From NCBI GenBank assembly GCA_022841505.1, contig JALHRK010000017.1, positions 1 through 38,438 of the forward strand: 38,438 nucleotides of DNA, given 5' to 3'. Both the position numbers and the translations under genes were made by a program. Of the stretch, positions 30,701 through 38,438 are shown piece after piece (the stretch's first letter is position 1; each line of letters begins with the position of its first letter). Origin of the DNA: Saprospiraceae bacterium. GTDB taxonomy: Bacteria > Bacteroidota > Bacteroidia > Chitinophagales > Saprospiraceae. The notes under the pieces were generated by a model. That model was given only the letters and a program-made list of their open reading frames with translations. It was not told where the DNA came from and made no database searches.

Positions 30701-33700
30701 GCCATTCGTGTAAGCAATATACCGACTCAGGCATTCGCATTAGATGCGCTTGAGCAACTTTCGCCCTTGCTGCCCCAGGATGCTGTTTTTCAAGGCGCTG
30801 CCTGCGCCGGATCGTCCAATTTGGCCTGTTATGACGATATTCAGGTCAGTTTGGCAAACGATTGCCAGGCGCCCTTAACCATTGCAATGGTCTTGGAAGG
30901 GGATCTGGGATGTCTGACAGCAGCCGATTTTACCATCACCGTGAACGACGCCATTCCGGGCAACGGCAACATCGTTGACGGAGAAGGTACTTTTATTTAT
31001 ACGGTTGCCCCTAGCCCGCTGGCTCTGGCTTTAGGCTTTACGGGGTGCTGGGGATCAGTGACAGCGGAGGATCACAGTCCCCCTGTTGCAATTTGCAGGA
31101 ACAGGACGCTCCAGGCAGCGCCAGATTATACCCTGACAGTGACAGCCGCTCAATTCGACAACGGCTCTACCGATAACTGTGGCATTGCGTCTATGACCCT
31201 GAGTCAGACTGAGTTTAGCGGTTGTTCGATTGCGTACAGCCAGCATGAACTTACCCTTACGGTCACAGATGTTAATGGCTTCACTGCCACCTGTCTGGCA
31301 AACCTGAACATTAATCCGCCACCCAATGACCCGCCTCACAATTACCGCATCCGTTTTCCGGCTGACGTTGCCGCATTGGCCGATTGTGCTGAACTGGAAC
31401 TTCCCCTTGAAATGGATGAAAATTGCGCTTTGCTCGCCATTGCTTATGACGATGAAATGATCCTGCCCACGGGTGGAGAATGCCTGAAAATTTTTCGCCG
31501 CATCCGGGTGATTAACTGGTTGGAGTACGATGGTTTCAGCCCGCCGGTAGTTATCGGTCGCGATGAAAACTGCAACGGCCAACAGGGCGAGCAGGACGTA
31601 TGGCTCATTGTAAGACCCAATGGTCAGGCTTACCTCGATGCCGATGGGGATGAAACCAATAGTTTCCCGGCTGCCGGCGTAAAAGGCAATACCTGCGATG
31701 GGTTGACCAACCCAGCCGGGTATTGGATGCGCACAGCAGACGGCCCGGGCGCCACCCCGCCACGCAACCTGACGAGTGTAGGCTATTGGGAATACCACCA
31801 GGTCATCAATGTGGAAGGTACCGCAGGCCCCACGATTACGATTCCATTCGTTGGCGGTCCATTTTGTGTCAACGACCCGCAGCAGTGCAGCGGCGACGCC
31901 AATTTTTCTTTTTACGTAGAGCACCTTTGCACGCCGAATAATTACCTGATTGAGTTGTTTTTCGATGAAGACAACGACGGAACGGGCGTTGTCCTGCTCG
32001 ACAACAACCTGGTTTTAAGTGGTTCTTTGCCTTATTTTACGGTCAATGCAGCATTCCCGGAAGGGCAGCATGCACTGGAAATCAGGGTAACGAATGGTTG
32101 TGGCGGTGTACGTTCAGAAGTCCTTCTTTTTCAAGTGGTGAGCTGCGGCGTTATTGCGATTGAATGCCCTGCGCCCCTTTCTATTGAACTGACCGGGATC
32201 GTTTGCGAGACACCGATTCCTGATCTCAGTGGCCAAATCAGCCTTACCTGCGGCCAATATGACGTGTACGAACAAACACCGGCAGCGGGGACCGTGGTGG
32301 GGCTTGGCATTCATCCCATTACGGTCACTGTGCACACGGTTGACTATAGTTATAGCGCAACCTGCAGTACGGAATTAACTGTAATTGAAGACATTGACCT
32401 TCCATCGGGCACTTTGTGCCAGAATGCGACGATACCTTTAGGCGCTTCAGGAACGGCAACCCTCGACGGGCAGCAATTGGTTAATCCGAGCGCTTTGAGT
32501 TGCGGCACAACCATTGGTTTGAATCCAAACACAGTCAGTTGCAATGAGGTCACCACCATTCCGGCGCCGCGGCAAAACCATGCCCTGAATTTTGACGGAA
32601 TCAACGAAATGGTCACGTTTGCTTCTCCCATCTCAGGCACGGGCAATTATACCGTCGAAGCCTGGTTTCGCTCGGAAAACATCGGAACTTGCGGCCCTCT
32701 GAACTCCTACAAAAGGGTGTTCGGCTGGTCAACAACTTCCCTTGAATTAGCCGATTGCGGCGGTACGCTCTTAGTTCGGGACGGCAGCACCTGGAAAAGT
32801 ACGAATGTGAACGTTCGGGACAACAACTGGCACCACGCGGCCTGCGTGCGCGAAGGCAACCGCCATATCGTTTATGTGGATGGGCAGAAGGTGCTGGATT
32901 ATCAAAAAACGCCGGCAGTGATATCCAGTGCCGTTTATGTGGGCCGGGGCGCCAACTCAAGTGGTTTTTGGAAAGGACAGATAGATGAGTTCAGGATTTG
33001 GAACGTAGCCCGCTCACACGGAGATATTGTCGCATGGAAAGACAAACCCTTGCCGGCAGGGCCAACAGGACTTGCAGGGTACTGGAATTTTGACGGCGGC
33101 CCGGGCAGCCCGAACGTGGTCAATGCGATCGGTGGCGGAACGGGAACGATGGCGAATATGGAACCCGCGAGCGACTGGGTTGGCGGGGCGCCCTTGAATT
33201 ATACGCCGCCTTTGCCTGTTGATGTCACCTTGACGAGTGGCGTAACGACCGGTAATTGTACCGCTTTTGTGACGGTTACGGATACCGAAGTGCCGGTGCT
33301 AAATTGCCTTTCAAGTTATACGGTGGCGCCAAATACCACCATTTTGCTTCCAAACCTCCTCATCGGCGCACCGGCGGACAATTGTGGGATTGCCTGGACG
33401 GGGTTGAGCAAAGACCGGTTTACCTGTGCAGAAACCGGCGCCCAGAACGTGAAGGTGACGGCCGTTGATCTTTACGGCAACACGGCTAATTGCGTCGTAC
33501 CCGTGCTGGTAGAGGACGGCTTTCAATTTGTTTGTAATGATAAAAACCTGACGCTGGACGTCAGTGGCATAGCCGTTTTGACGACGGCAGATGTCGTAAC
33601 GCTCATGCCTTCTGTCTGCGGCAGCTATTTTCCTTCCTTAAGTCAAAATTTCTTCGATTGTACCAATATTGGCACTAATTTGGTTACAGTAAACATCAGC

Positions 33701-36700
33701 AATGGCCAGAGCTGCCAGGTTACGGTGACGGTCACGGATGCAACGCCGCCTGCGGTGACTTGCCAGAACATCAGCCTGTCGCTTGATGCCAACGGCGATG
33801 CGACCTTGCTGCCAGCGCAAGTACTTTCCGGCGCAACCGATGCCTGCGGTATTGGAAACCTCAGCCTCAGCCGGATCAATTTTAGCTGTGCTGACCTCGG
33901 GAGTCCTACCTTTGTTACCCTTACGGCTACCGACGTCAACGGGAATTGGACTACCTGCACGGCAACGGTTACCGTTGTGGATCCTATTCCGCCAACCCTG
34001 AACTGCCAGGATTTCACGCTCTATCTGAATGCATCAGGGCAAGCTTCCATCGCGCCTTCCCTGGTTTCTTCAACCATCACAGACAACTGCGCGGTGCTGA
34101 GTACAAACCTGAGCCAATCGGTATTCGATTGCACTTTGATTGAGGAGCCGCCGACCAACTATGCCCTGAATTTTTCGGGCGGCCCAAATGCTTACCTCGC
34201 TTTTGCATCTGCCCTGAACGGTTTCGGGAATTTTACGCTTGAAACCTGGTTTAAAGATGAAACCAGCGGCACCACGCCCAGATATCTGGTAAGTTGGCAG
34301 GGGAGTGTGCTGGAACTTGCAGATTTGAACGGCAGCCTTTTTGTGCGTTTTGGCAGCAGCAGCGCTTTGATTCCAGCTCCCCTGCGTAATGGCGCCTGGC
34401 ATCACCTTGCAGTTGTTCGCAATGGCACGAACGTCGCCATTTATCTAAACGGGGTTTCCATCTGGTCGGGCTCCTATAATTTTGCCCTCGGCCCCAATTT
34501 CCAGATTGGACGGCGCTATTCCACGACCAGCACGTCACAAGGCCCATGGATCGGAAAAGTGGACGAAGTGCGTTTCTGGAATACCGCCCGAACGGCTTTG
34601 CAGCTACAAGGGGCAATGAATGTGCCGCTGCAAGGCACGCCGACAGGGCTGATCGGCTACTGGCCGATGAACGACGGTCCGGGTCTGACCATTGCTGCCG
34701 ACGCATCTGTAAACAACAACCACGGCGTTCTTTCCGGAATCATGAATCCGTCTACGGCCTGGGTGAGCGGCGCGCCGCTGCAGCCATCTGCCACAGTGGT
34801 TCCTGTTACCCTGACTGCTATGGATATCGCAGGCAATTCCAGCGCCTGTACGGTTTCCGCAACTATCGTCAGTGGCCCGAATCCCTGTTGTCCGGCGCCG
34901 GTGGCCCAATGTCAAAACATCAGCATTCCGCTGGGGCCTTCGGGCGCCGTAACCATCACAGCGGCACAAGTGGATAACGGCAGCAGCGCCGATTGCGGCA
35001 TCCAGTCCATGAGCGTTTCGCCCAATACCTTTACCTGCGCCAACGCAGGCGTGCAGACCGTTACGCTGACGGTCACCGACAACAATGGCGTTTCAACCAC
35101 TTGTACAGCGCAGGTGACCTTGCTGGGAAAGCCAGATATTCAAACCAGCAGCGCACCCGTTGTTTGCGAAGGAGGGGCTTTTGATCTGGCCACGTTGAAC
35201 ATAGCTGAAAATACCGGGGCATCCTTCGCGCTGAGTTATCATAGCGACACGCCGGCAAATGCGGGGAATGAATTGGTAGCAACGGATGTTTCACCTGTTG
35301 CCACGACTACCTATTACATCCTGGCGACATCAGCCACGACGGGTTGTACCGATGAATTACCTGTTGTGATAACCGTCAACCCAACTCCCAATGACCTCGA
35401 TATTTATTTGTACGATACCCCGGTGATTTGCACCGGAGAAAGCTATTCCTTGTGCAGCATAGGGATTCTTGCCGGCCCGACGAGCGCCTTGAGCGCTTAT
35501 TCCTGGCACAGCGACGAACCGGCTACGCCCGGCAATCAAATCAACGATTGCGACGTCAGTCCGTCCGTCAACCAAACCTATTATGCCCTGCTAACGGACG
35601 GCAACGGCTGCACCGTCACCCGCAGTTTTGACCTGGTGGTGAACACTGGGCCTGATTTATCGGTAAGTGCGCCCGCACCAATTTGTGCTGGCGAAAGCGT
35701 GAACCTGGCTACGCTGACCGTTACAGACGCCAACAACACCAGCGCCGTGTTGACCTACCACAGCGACAGCCCGGCCACTTCGGGCAATCAACTGCCTTCT
35801 ACAACCGTAACGCCTGTAGCCACAACAACCTACAACCTGTTAGCCACCGCAAGCAACGGCTGCAAAGATGAGGCGCCGATCAGCGTGGTCGTAAATGCAA
35901 GTGTGCCGCAAGCGTTTTGTCGAGACATAACGGTGCAATTGGGTAGCGACGGCACGTACACGCTTTCGCCGGAGCAGGTGGACGACGGCAGTTTTGCTAC
36001 CTGCGGGTCGGTGACGCTGTCGGTCAGTCCTAATGTTTTCACTTGCGACAACCTTGGCAATAATACGGTAACCCTGACGGTGATGGCCCCTGGCGGGGTG
36101 ACGGAGAGCTGTACGGCAGAGGTAATTGTGGAGGCAGTCGAACCCCGGCTGTTTGGAACGGCGCTTGGGCCGCAGTTGGGGACGGTTTTTAGTATGGGGA
36201 CGGATGGGAGTGAATTTGATGCGCTGAAGGTTTTTGATATCCCGCCGCAAAGGCCTTATGCTACGCTTGTTATAGGGGGTGATGGCTTTTTGTATGGTAC
36301 AAGTAAAGATGGCGGACGTTTCGAAGGAGGTACTGTATTTCGTCTACAATTAGACGGAACTGGCATTGAGGTGCTTCATTCTTTTAATGGTACTAACGGA
36401 GCTGACCCTTATGCCGGGTTAACCATAGATGCCAACGGCTGGATGTACGGAACTACCTATTCTGGCGGCCTCGCGAACAAAGGTACTGTCTTTCGTCTGC
36501 AAACAGATGGAACTGGATTTGAGGTGCTGCATTCCTTCGATGACATCAATGGCTCTTATCCTTATGCTAGGCTAATCGTTGGCTCAGATGGTTTACTCTA
36601 CGGAACGACCTCTTTTGGCGGCACCGTGGGCAGAGAGAACGTCTTTCGTCTGCAAACAGATGGGACTGGTTTTGAGGTGCTGCATTCTTTTGATGGCGAT

Positions 36701-38438
36701 GGCGCTTATCCTTATACCGGGCTAATCTTTGGCTCCGATGGCTTGCTGTACGGAACAACCATAGGGGGCGGCATTTATAGCTATGGAGTTGTCTATCGCC
36801 TGCAAACAGACGGTACAGACTTCGAGATGCTTCATTCCTTTGACGGTTTAAATGGCGCTAGCCCTCAGTCGGGGTTAACTTTTGGCGCTGACGGCCTACT
36901 GTACGGCACAACGCGAAACGGCGGCGGCGGCAGTTTCGAAGGTACCCTATATCGTTTACAAACAGACGGCACTGGATTTGAGGTGCTGCATTTCTTTGAC
37001 CATACCAATGGAGCTAGCCCTCGGGCGGAGTTGACTTTTGGAGTTGATGGTCGGTTGTACGGCACGACCATAGATGGCGGTAGCTCGAATAGCGGCACAA
37101 TTTATCGTTTACAAACAGACGGCATTGGATTTGAGGTGCTGCATTCCTTTGACGGTATCAATGGCGCTAGCCCTCATTCGGGGGTGACTTTTGGAGTTGA
37201 TGGTCGGTTATACGGCATGACCAGATATGGCGGCGGCAGCATGGATGGCGGCACAATATATCGTTTACAAACAGACGGCACTGGATTTGAATTGCTTAAC
37301 TTTACGAATGGCCACTCTCCTTATGCAGCGTTGATTTCTGGTACTGACGGGTTTTTGTACGGCACAACCGTTCTCAGTGGCAATTTGGACTACGGCACAG
37401 TCTTTCGTGTTCGAAAGGGCGGCACAGACTTCCAGGTACTCCATTCGTTTAATAACGCCAATGGCGCTTATCCTCACGCCGGACTGATCCTTGATATCAA
37501 CGGGTGGTTATACGGAACGACCAATAACGGTGGCAGTTCGGGTAATGGAAGTGTGTTTCGCTTGCAAACGGACGGTACGGGCTTCGAGATACTGCATTCC
37601 TTTGACGACTATACGAATGGTACTTACCCTTATGCCGGGTTAATCTTAAGCCCTGACGGTTGGCTGTATGGCACGACCAGTTCTGGCGGCAGTTATAACA
37701 GAGGCACGGTCTTTCGCTTGCACCCAGATGGCACAGGCTTTGAGGTACTACATGCTTTTGACTACACTTTTAGTACTACTCCTTATGCCGGGCTAACCTT
37801 AGACGCCAGCGGTTGGTTGTATGGCACAACCAGCAGTCGTGGACGTTTCGGGATTGCCGGCGATTCGGGAAAAATTTTTCGCCTGCAAACGGACGGTACG
37901 AACTTTGAGGTACTACATTCCTTTAACTATACGAATGGCGCTAACCCTGAGGGGGGGCTGATTTTAAACGATGGGGGCTGGTTGTATGGTACGACCTCTA
38001 GTGGGGGCAATTTTAGCAGAGGTACCGTGTTTCGCATACAAACTGACGGCACGGATTTCGTGGTGCTCCATTCATTTGATTATTACACGAATGGCGCCTA
38101 CCCATACGCAGGGCTAACCTTTGCAGCAGGCGGGTTCCTTTATGGTAACACCACTTATGGTGGTAATTTCTACTACGGCACCGTGTATCGCCTGCAACTC
38201 GACGGCACGAACTTCGAAGTCATCCGGCATTTCGATGGCACTGATGCTTCCAATTCAAACGCCAGCCTCCTCTACCTCCCCGGCTACGACTGCCCCAACG
38301 GTTTCAACGCGCCCCAGCCGGGCAGCCAGGCTGTGCAGGCAGCCGGAAACCTCGCTTTCTATCCTAATCCCACCACCGGCAAGCTTTACATCCGGATGGG
38401 AGCCGAGGCAGAAAAAACGGCAACCATTGAGGTCTTCA
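27761..38438 (+). CDS. Giant secreted mosaic protein with T9SS sorting domain (3' end outside window)
   Basis: One open frame from ATG 27761 to the window edge (3,559 codons, no stop). The frame was checked at many points. Signal peptide 1-19 (LCVYAQ). Residues about 20-540: twelve YWTD/LDL-receptor-B-type repeats (KIYWSE, RRANLDGSN), enough for two six-bladed propellers. About 700-745: carboxypeptidase-regulatory-like. About 764-818: dockerin-like pair with AAYDMNGSSAISTFDQVL. About 887-990: cohesin-like (GLQLSMEWDPAALEFQSVI). About 1107-2780: HYR-like repeats (VTLTATDVNGNWTTCTATV) with two Laminin_G_3 domains (about 1608-1806, 2136-2341) and Ig/PKD-like repeats (about 2461-2714). About 2765-3497: fourteen GloVer repeats. 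From about 3528: T9SS sorting domain start (FYPNPTTGKLYIRMG). It is predicted to be secreted to the cell surface, as adhesin or glycan-binding scaffold; function unproven. Confidence 0.93.
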   Translation, partial: MKKTVLAILAWSITLCVYAQNKIYWVEETPNLTKVKKAGLNGAAPQDVLVSGIKYPNGLDIDPAGGKLYWSEGSGAIRRANLDGSGTETLLLSSGSTGKLKLDIPSGYIYFIDDETQLHRVDLDGANPTQLTTGLDLLTGWDIDPLSEKLYWFDIGTNNLLRANLDGSTQEILISDPTLFVGSLTLDLNQSKIYMTGGNGEILRSNLDGSQSVELIPAGGGCPQQLAVDVPNGHLYWTDECSSSIHRADLDGQNALPLITTGLALPGIIRQDATSLYWIDAGTQAIRRANLNGSNVETLLQAEFTAPGGAAYDPVNDKLYLTDAALGIIRRCNPDGSNCEVVIPYGSGLNNPRGIALDIADGKIYWSERHNSPLIRRANLDGSNMEDLVTENDAPLKQVFSIALDPVNGKIYWADLGNGLTDGRIQRADMSGGNVETLFSGDRYAALTLGGDKMYWSIVGANRKLQRANLDGSNPEDLVTTGFGGARGIAIDPVNRKLVWNDLVSDELKRCNLDGSNIETILSGVHTLVLAIGTQINESLCNECAAQAGYLINNAAVPGLLPWTAGTDLTDASTGNEVVFQPTYFETGIPEPGPEYDYALLLINRANQKIVAYNIDSDPDFGNFDFSVLPGGTYQVYGISYSHCNLPASAEDYLISIVAAGHPDDLAIIHADAVPGGSFCMEIVNRVYTYHTATVSSEPLRIFGDVLKYDGSPLQDVNVIIEGNVYVNQLNQPDGSYEVEDIPYGILAVISAEKAIELAPPPITVTIADLVRLRKWILQIESPTSVCEVAAYDMNGSSAISTFDQVLMSRAIRGEPVNPKWNILPAEVYASLPQLGYEDEHIIDHLSVDTEADFIAVWPGAVQTCSTPVLQPAFVTVSPQAPATPSCLCDLVEVPVTANNFTDLLGLQLSMEWDPAALEFQSVIPGANFLDAAFSLDLAQVRATGRLAFVWVDFTLATHTYGPDEELFRLVFRVVGTGNSAIRVSNIPTQAFALDALEQLSPLLPQDAVFQGAACAGSSNLACYDDIQVSLANDCQAPLTIAMVLEGDLGCLTAADFTITVNDAIPGNGNIVDGEGTFIYTVAPSPLALALGFTGCWGSVTAEDHSPPVAICRNRTLQAAPDYTLTVTAAQFDNGSTDNCGIASMTLSQTEFSGCSIAYSQHELTLTVTDVNGFTATCLANLNINPPPNDPPHNYRIRFPADVAALADCAELELPLEMDENCALLAIAYDDEMILPTGGECLKIFRRIRVINWLEYDGFSPPVVIGRDENCNGQQGEQDVWLIVRPNGQAYLDADGDETNSFPAAGVKGNTCDGLTNPAGYWMRTADGPGATPPRNLTSVGYWEYHQVINVEGTAGPTITIPFVGGPFCVNDPQQCSGDANFSFYVEHLCTPNNYLIELFFDEDNDGTGVVLLDNNLVLSGSLPYFTVNAAFPEGQHALEIRVTNGCGGVRSEVLLFQVVSCGVIAIECPAPLSIELTGIVCETPIPDLSGQISLTCGQYDVYEQTPAAGTVVGLGIHPITVTVHTVDYSYSATCSTELTVIEDIDLPSGTLCQNATIPLGASGTATLDGQQLVNPSALSCGTTIGLNPNTVSCNEVTTIPAPRQNHALNFDGINEMVTFASPISGTGNYTVEAWFRSENIGTCGPLNSYKRVFGWSTTSLELADCGGTLLVRDGSTWKSTNVNVRDNNWHHAACVREGNRHIVYVDGQKVLDYQKTPAVISSAVYVGRGANSSGFWKGQIDEFRIWNVARSHGDIVAWKDKPLPAGPTGLAGYWNFDGGPGSPNVVNAIGGGTGTMANMEPASDWVGGAPLNYTPPLPVDVTLTSGVTTGNCTAFVTVTDTEVPVLNCLSSYTVAPNTTILLPNLLIGAPADNCGIAWTGLSKDRFTCAETGAQNVKVTAVDLYGNTANCVVPVLVEDGFQFVCNDKNLTLDVSGIAVLTTADVVTLMPSVCGSYFPSLSQNFFDCTNIGTNLVTVNISNGQSCQVTVTVTDATPPAVTCQNISLSLDANGDATLLPAQVLSGATDACGIGNLSLSRINFSCADLGSPTFVTLTATDVNGNWTTCTATVTVVDPIPPTLNCQDFTLYLNASGQASIAPSLVSSTITDNCAVLSTNLSQSVFDCTLIEEPPTNYALNFSGGPNAYLAFASALNGFGNFTLETWFKDETSGTTPRYLVSWQGSVLELADLNGSLFVRFGSSSALIPAPLRNGAWHHLAVVRNGTNVAIYLNGVSIWSGSYNFALGPNFQIGRRYSTTSTSQGPWIGKVDEVRFWNTARTALQLQGAMNVPLQGTPTGLIGYWPMNDGPGLTIAADASVNNNHGVLSGIMNPSTAWVSGAPLQPSATVVPVTLTAMDIAGNSSACTVSATIVSGPNPCCPAPVAQCQNISIPLGPSGAVTITAAQVDNGSSADCGIQSMSVSPNTFTCANAGVQTVTLTVTDNNGVSTTCTAQVTLLGKPDIQTSSAPVVCEGGAFDLATLNIAENTGASFALSYHSDTPANAGNELVATDVSPVATTTYYILATSATTGCTDELPVVITVNPTPNDLDIYLYDTPVICTGESYSLCSIGILAGPTSALSAYSWHSDEPATPGNQINDCDVSPSVNQTYYALLTDGNGCTVTRSFDLVVNTGPDLSVSAPAPICAGESVNLATLTVTDANNTSAVLTYHSDSPATSGNQLPSTTVTPVATTTYNLLATASNGCKDEAPISVVVNASVPQAFCRDITVQLGSDGTYTLSPEQVDDGSFATCGSVTLSVSPNVFTCDNLGNNTVTLTVMAPGGVTESCTAEVIVEAVEPRLFGTALGPQLGTVFSMGTDGSEFDALKVFDIPPQRPYATLVIGGDGFLYGTSKDGGRFEGGTVFRLQLDGTGIEVLHSFNGTNGADPYAGLTIDANGWMYGTTYSGGLANKGTVFRLQTDGTGFEVLHSFDDINGSYPYARLIVGSDGLLYGTTSFGGTVGRENVFRLQTDGTGFEVLHSFDGDGAYPYTGLIFGSDGLLYGTTIGGGIYSYGVVYRLQTDGTDFEMLHSFDGLNGASPQSGLTFGADGLLYGTTRNGGGGSFEGTLYRLQTDGTGFEVLHFFDHTNGASPRAELTFGVDGRLYGTTIDGGSSNSGTIYRLQTDGIGFEVLHSFDGINGASPHSGVTFGVDGRLYGMTRYGGGSMDGGTIYRLQTDGTGFELLNFTNGHSPYAALISGTDGFLYGTTVLSGNLDYGTVFRVRKGGTDFQVLHSFNNANGAYPHAGLILDINGWLYGTTNNGGSSGNGSVFRLQTDGTGFEILHSFDDYTNGTYPYAGLILSPDGWLYGTTSSGGSYNRGTVFRLHPDGTGFEVLHAFDYTFSTTPYAGLTLDASGWLYGTTSSRGRFGIAGDSGKIFRLQTDGTNFEVLHSFNYTNGANPEGGLILNDGGWLYGTTSSGGNFSRGTVFRIQTDGTDFVVLHSFDYYTNGAYPYAGLTFAAGGFLYGNTTYGGNFYYGTVYRLQLDGTNFEVIRHFDGTDASNSNASLLYLPGYDCPNGFNAPQPGSQAVQAAGNLAFYPNPTTGKLYIRMGAEAEKTATIEVF
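36146..38240 (+). repeat. Array of about 14 GloVer (Gloeo_Verruco) repeats
   Basis: Units of about 50 residues (150 bases) within the giant gene, each reading GWLYGTTxxGGxxxxGTVFR, LQTDGTGFEVLHSFDxxNGA and PYAGLTFGxDG. Thirteen full copies and one diverged first copy (LFGTALGPQLGTVFSMGTDG) were counted. Stretches such as CAAACAGACGGCACTGGATT recur almost unchanged, so some copies duplicated recently. Confidence 0.9.

Noticed and set aside
29378-31924. Several minus-strand frames of 150-290 codons
   Set aside because: Antisense to the giant gene, whose frame is continuous and rich in recognisable domains.

Overview
The window comes from a Bacteroidota chromosome, most likely a Saprospiraceae-type gliding or filamentous bacterium. 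The reasons are: a secreted protein with a complete type IX secretion (T9SS) C-terminal sorting domain and a giant one whose sorting domain begins at the window edge; a PorE-like OmpA protein; a TonB-dependent receptor paired with a DUF4249 lipoprotein; a second TonB receptor of the PF14905 type; and promoters of the Bacteroidota form (TAnnTTTG at -7). No rRNA, tRNA, CRISPR array or intact insertion sequence was seen.

Layout. 1-3.9 kb: a DUF1801 protein, then leftward a lipoprotein plus exported Gfo/Idh/MocA oxidoreductase pair, then a two-gene leftward operon of unknown function closed by a clear terminator. 4.1-5.9 kb: a NarL-type response regulator and the back half of its sensor kinase. 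They are joined by an apparent deletion that removed the kinase's propeller sensor and replaced the regulator's last residues. The same 17-bp dyad, at the same distance from a -7 box, lies before the regulator and before the two-gene operon, which points to a small self-contained regulon. 6.0-12.0 kb: TonB receptor plus DUF4249 lipoprotein, a GtrB-like glycosyltransferase, and an NRAMP-fold transporter with altered metal-site residues. 12.0-13.7 kb: a HipBST-type toxin-antitoxin operon with its operator. 13.7-18.5 kb, leftward: a di-haem cytochrome with a DUF3299 protein, a PorE-like OmpA protein, and RadC. 18.6-22.0 kb: rnpA with a GTG start at the edge of a heptamer repeat array, a possible 35-residue membrane peptide, a cytoplasmic trypsin-like protease with zinc ribbon, and a small T9SS cargo protein. 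22.2-27.4 kb: a second TonB receptor, a remnant of a TIR-domain gene, and feoAB for ferrous iron uptake.

27.8 kb to the window end is one open reading frame of more than 3,550 codons. It encodes a secreted mosaic: signal peptide, twelve YWTD repeats, dockerin-like and cohesin-like segments, HYR-like repeats with LamG domains nested inside two of them, Ig/PKD-like repeats, about fourteen GloVer (Gloeo_Verruco) repeats and the start of a T9SS sorting domain. Its 3' end lies just outside the window. Two tandem 7-2-7 dyads typical of NarL-family regulators lie upstream of it.

Intergenic DNA carries several heptanucleotide tandem repeats and a dispersed palindromic element, which suggests slippage-prone spacers across this genome. 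All family assignments are from reading the sequence; no database search was run.
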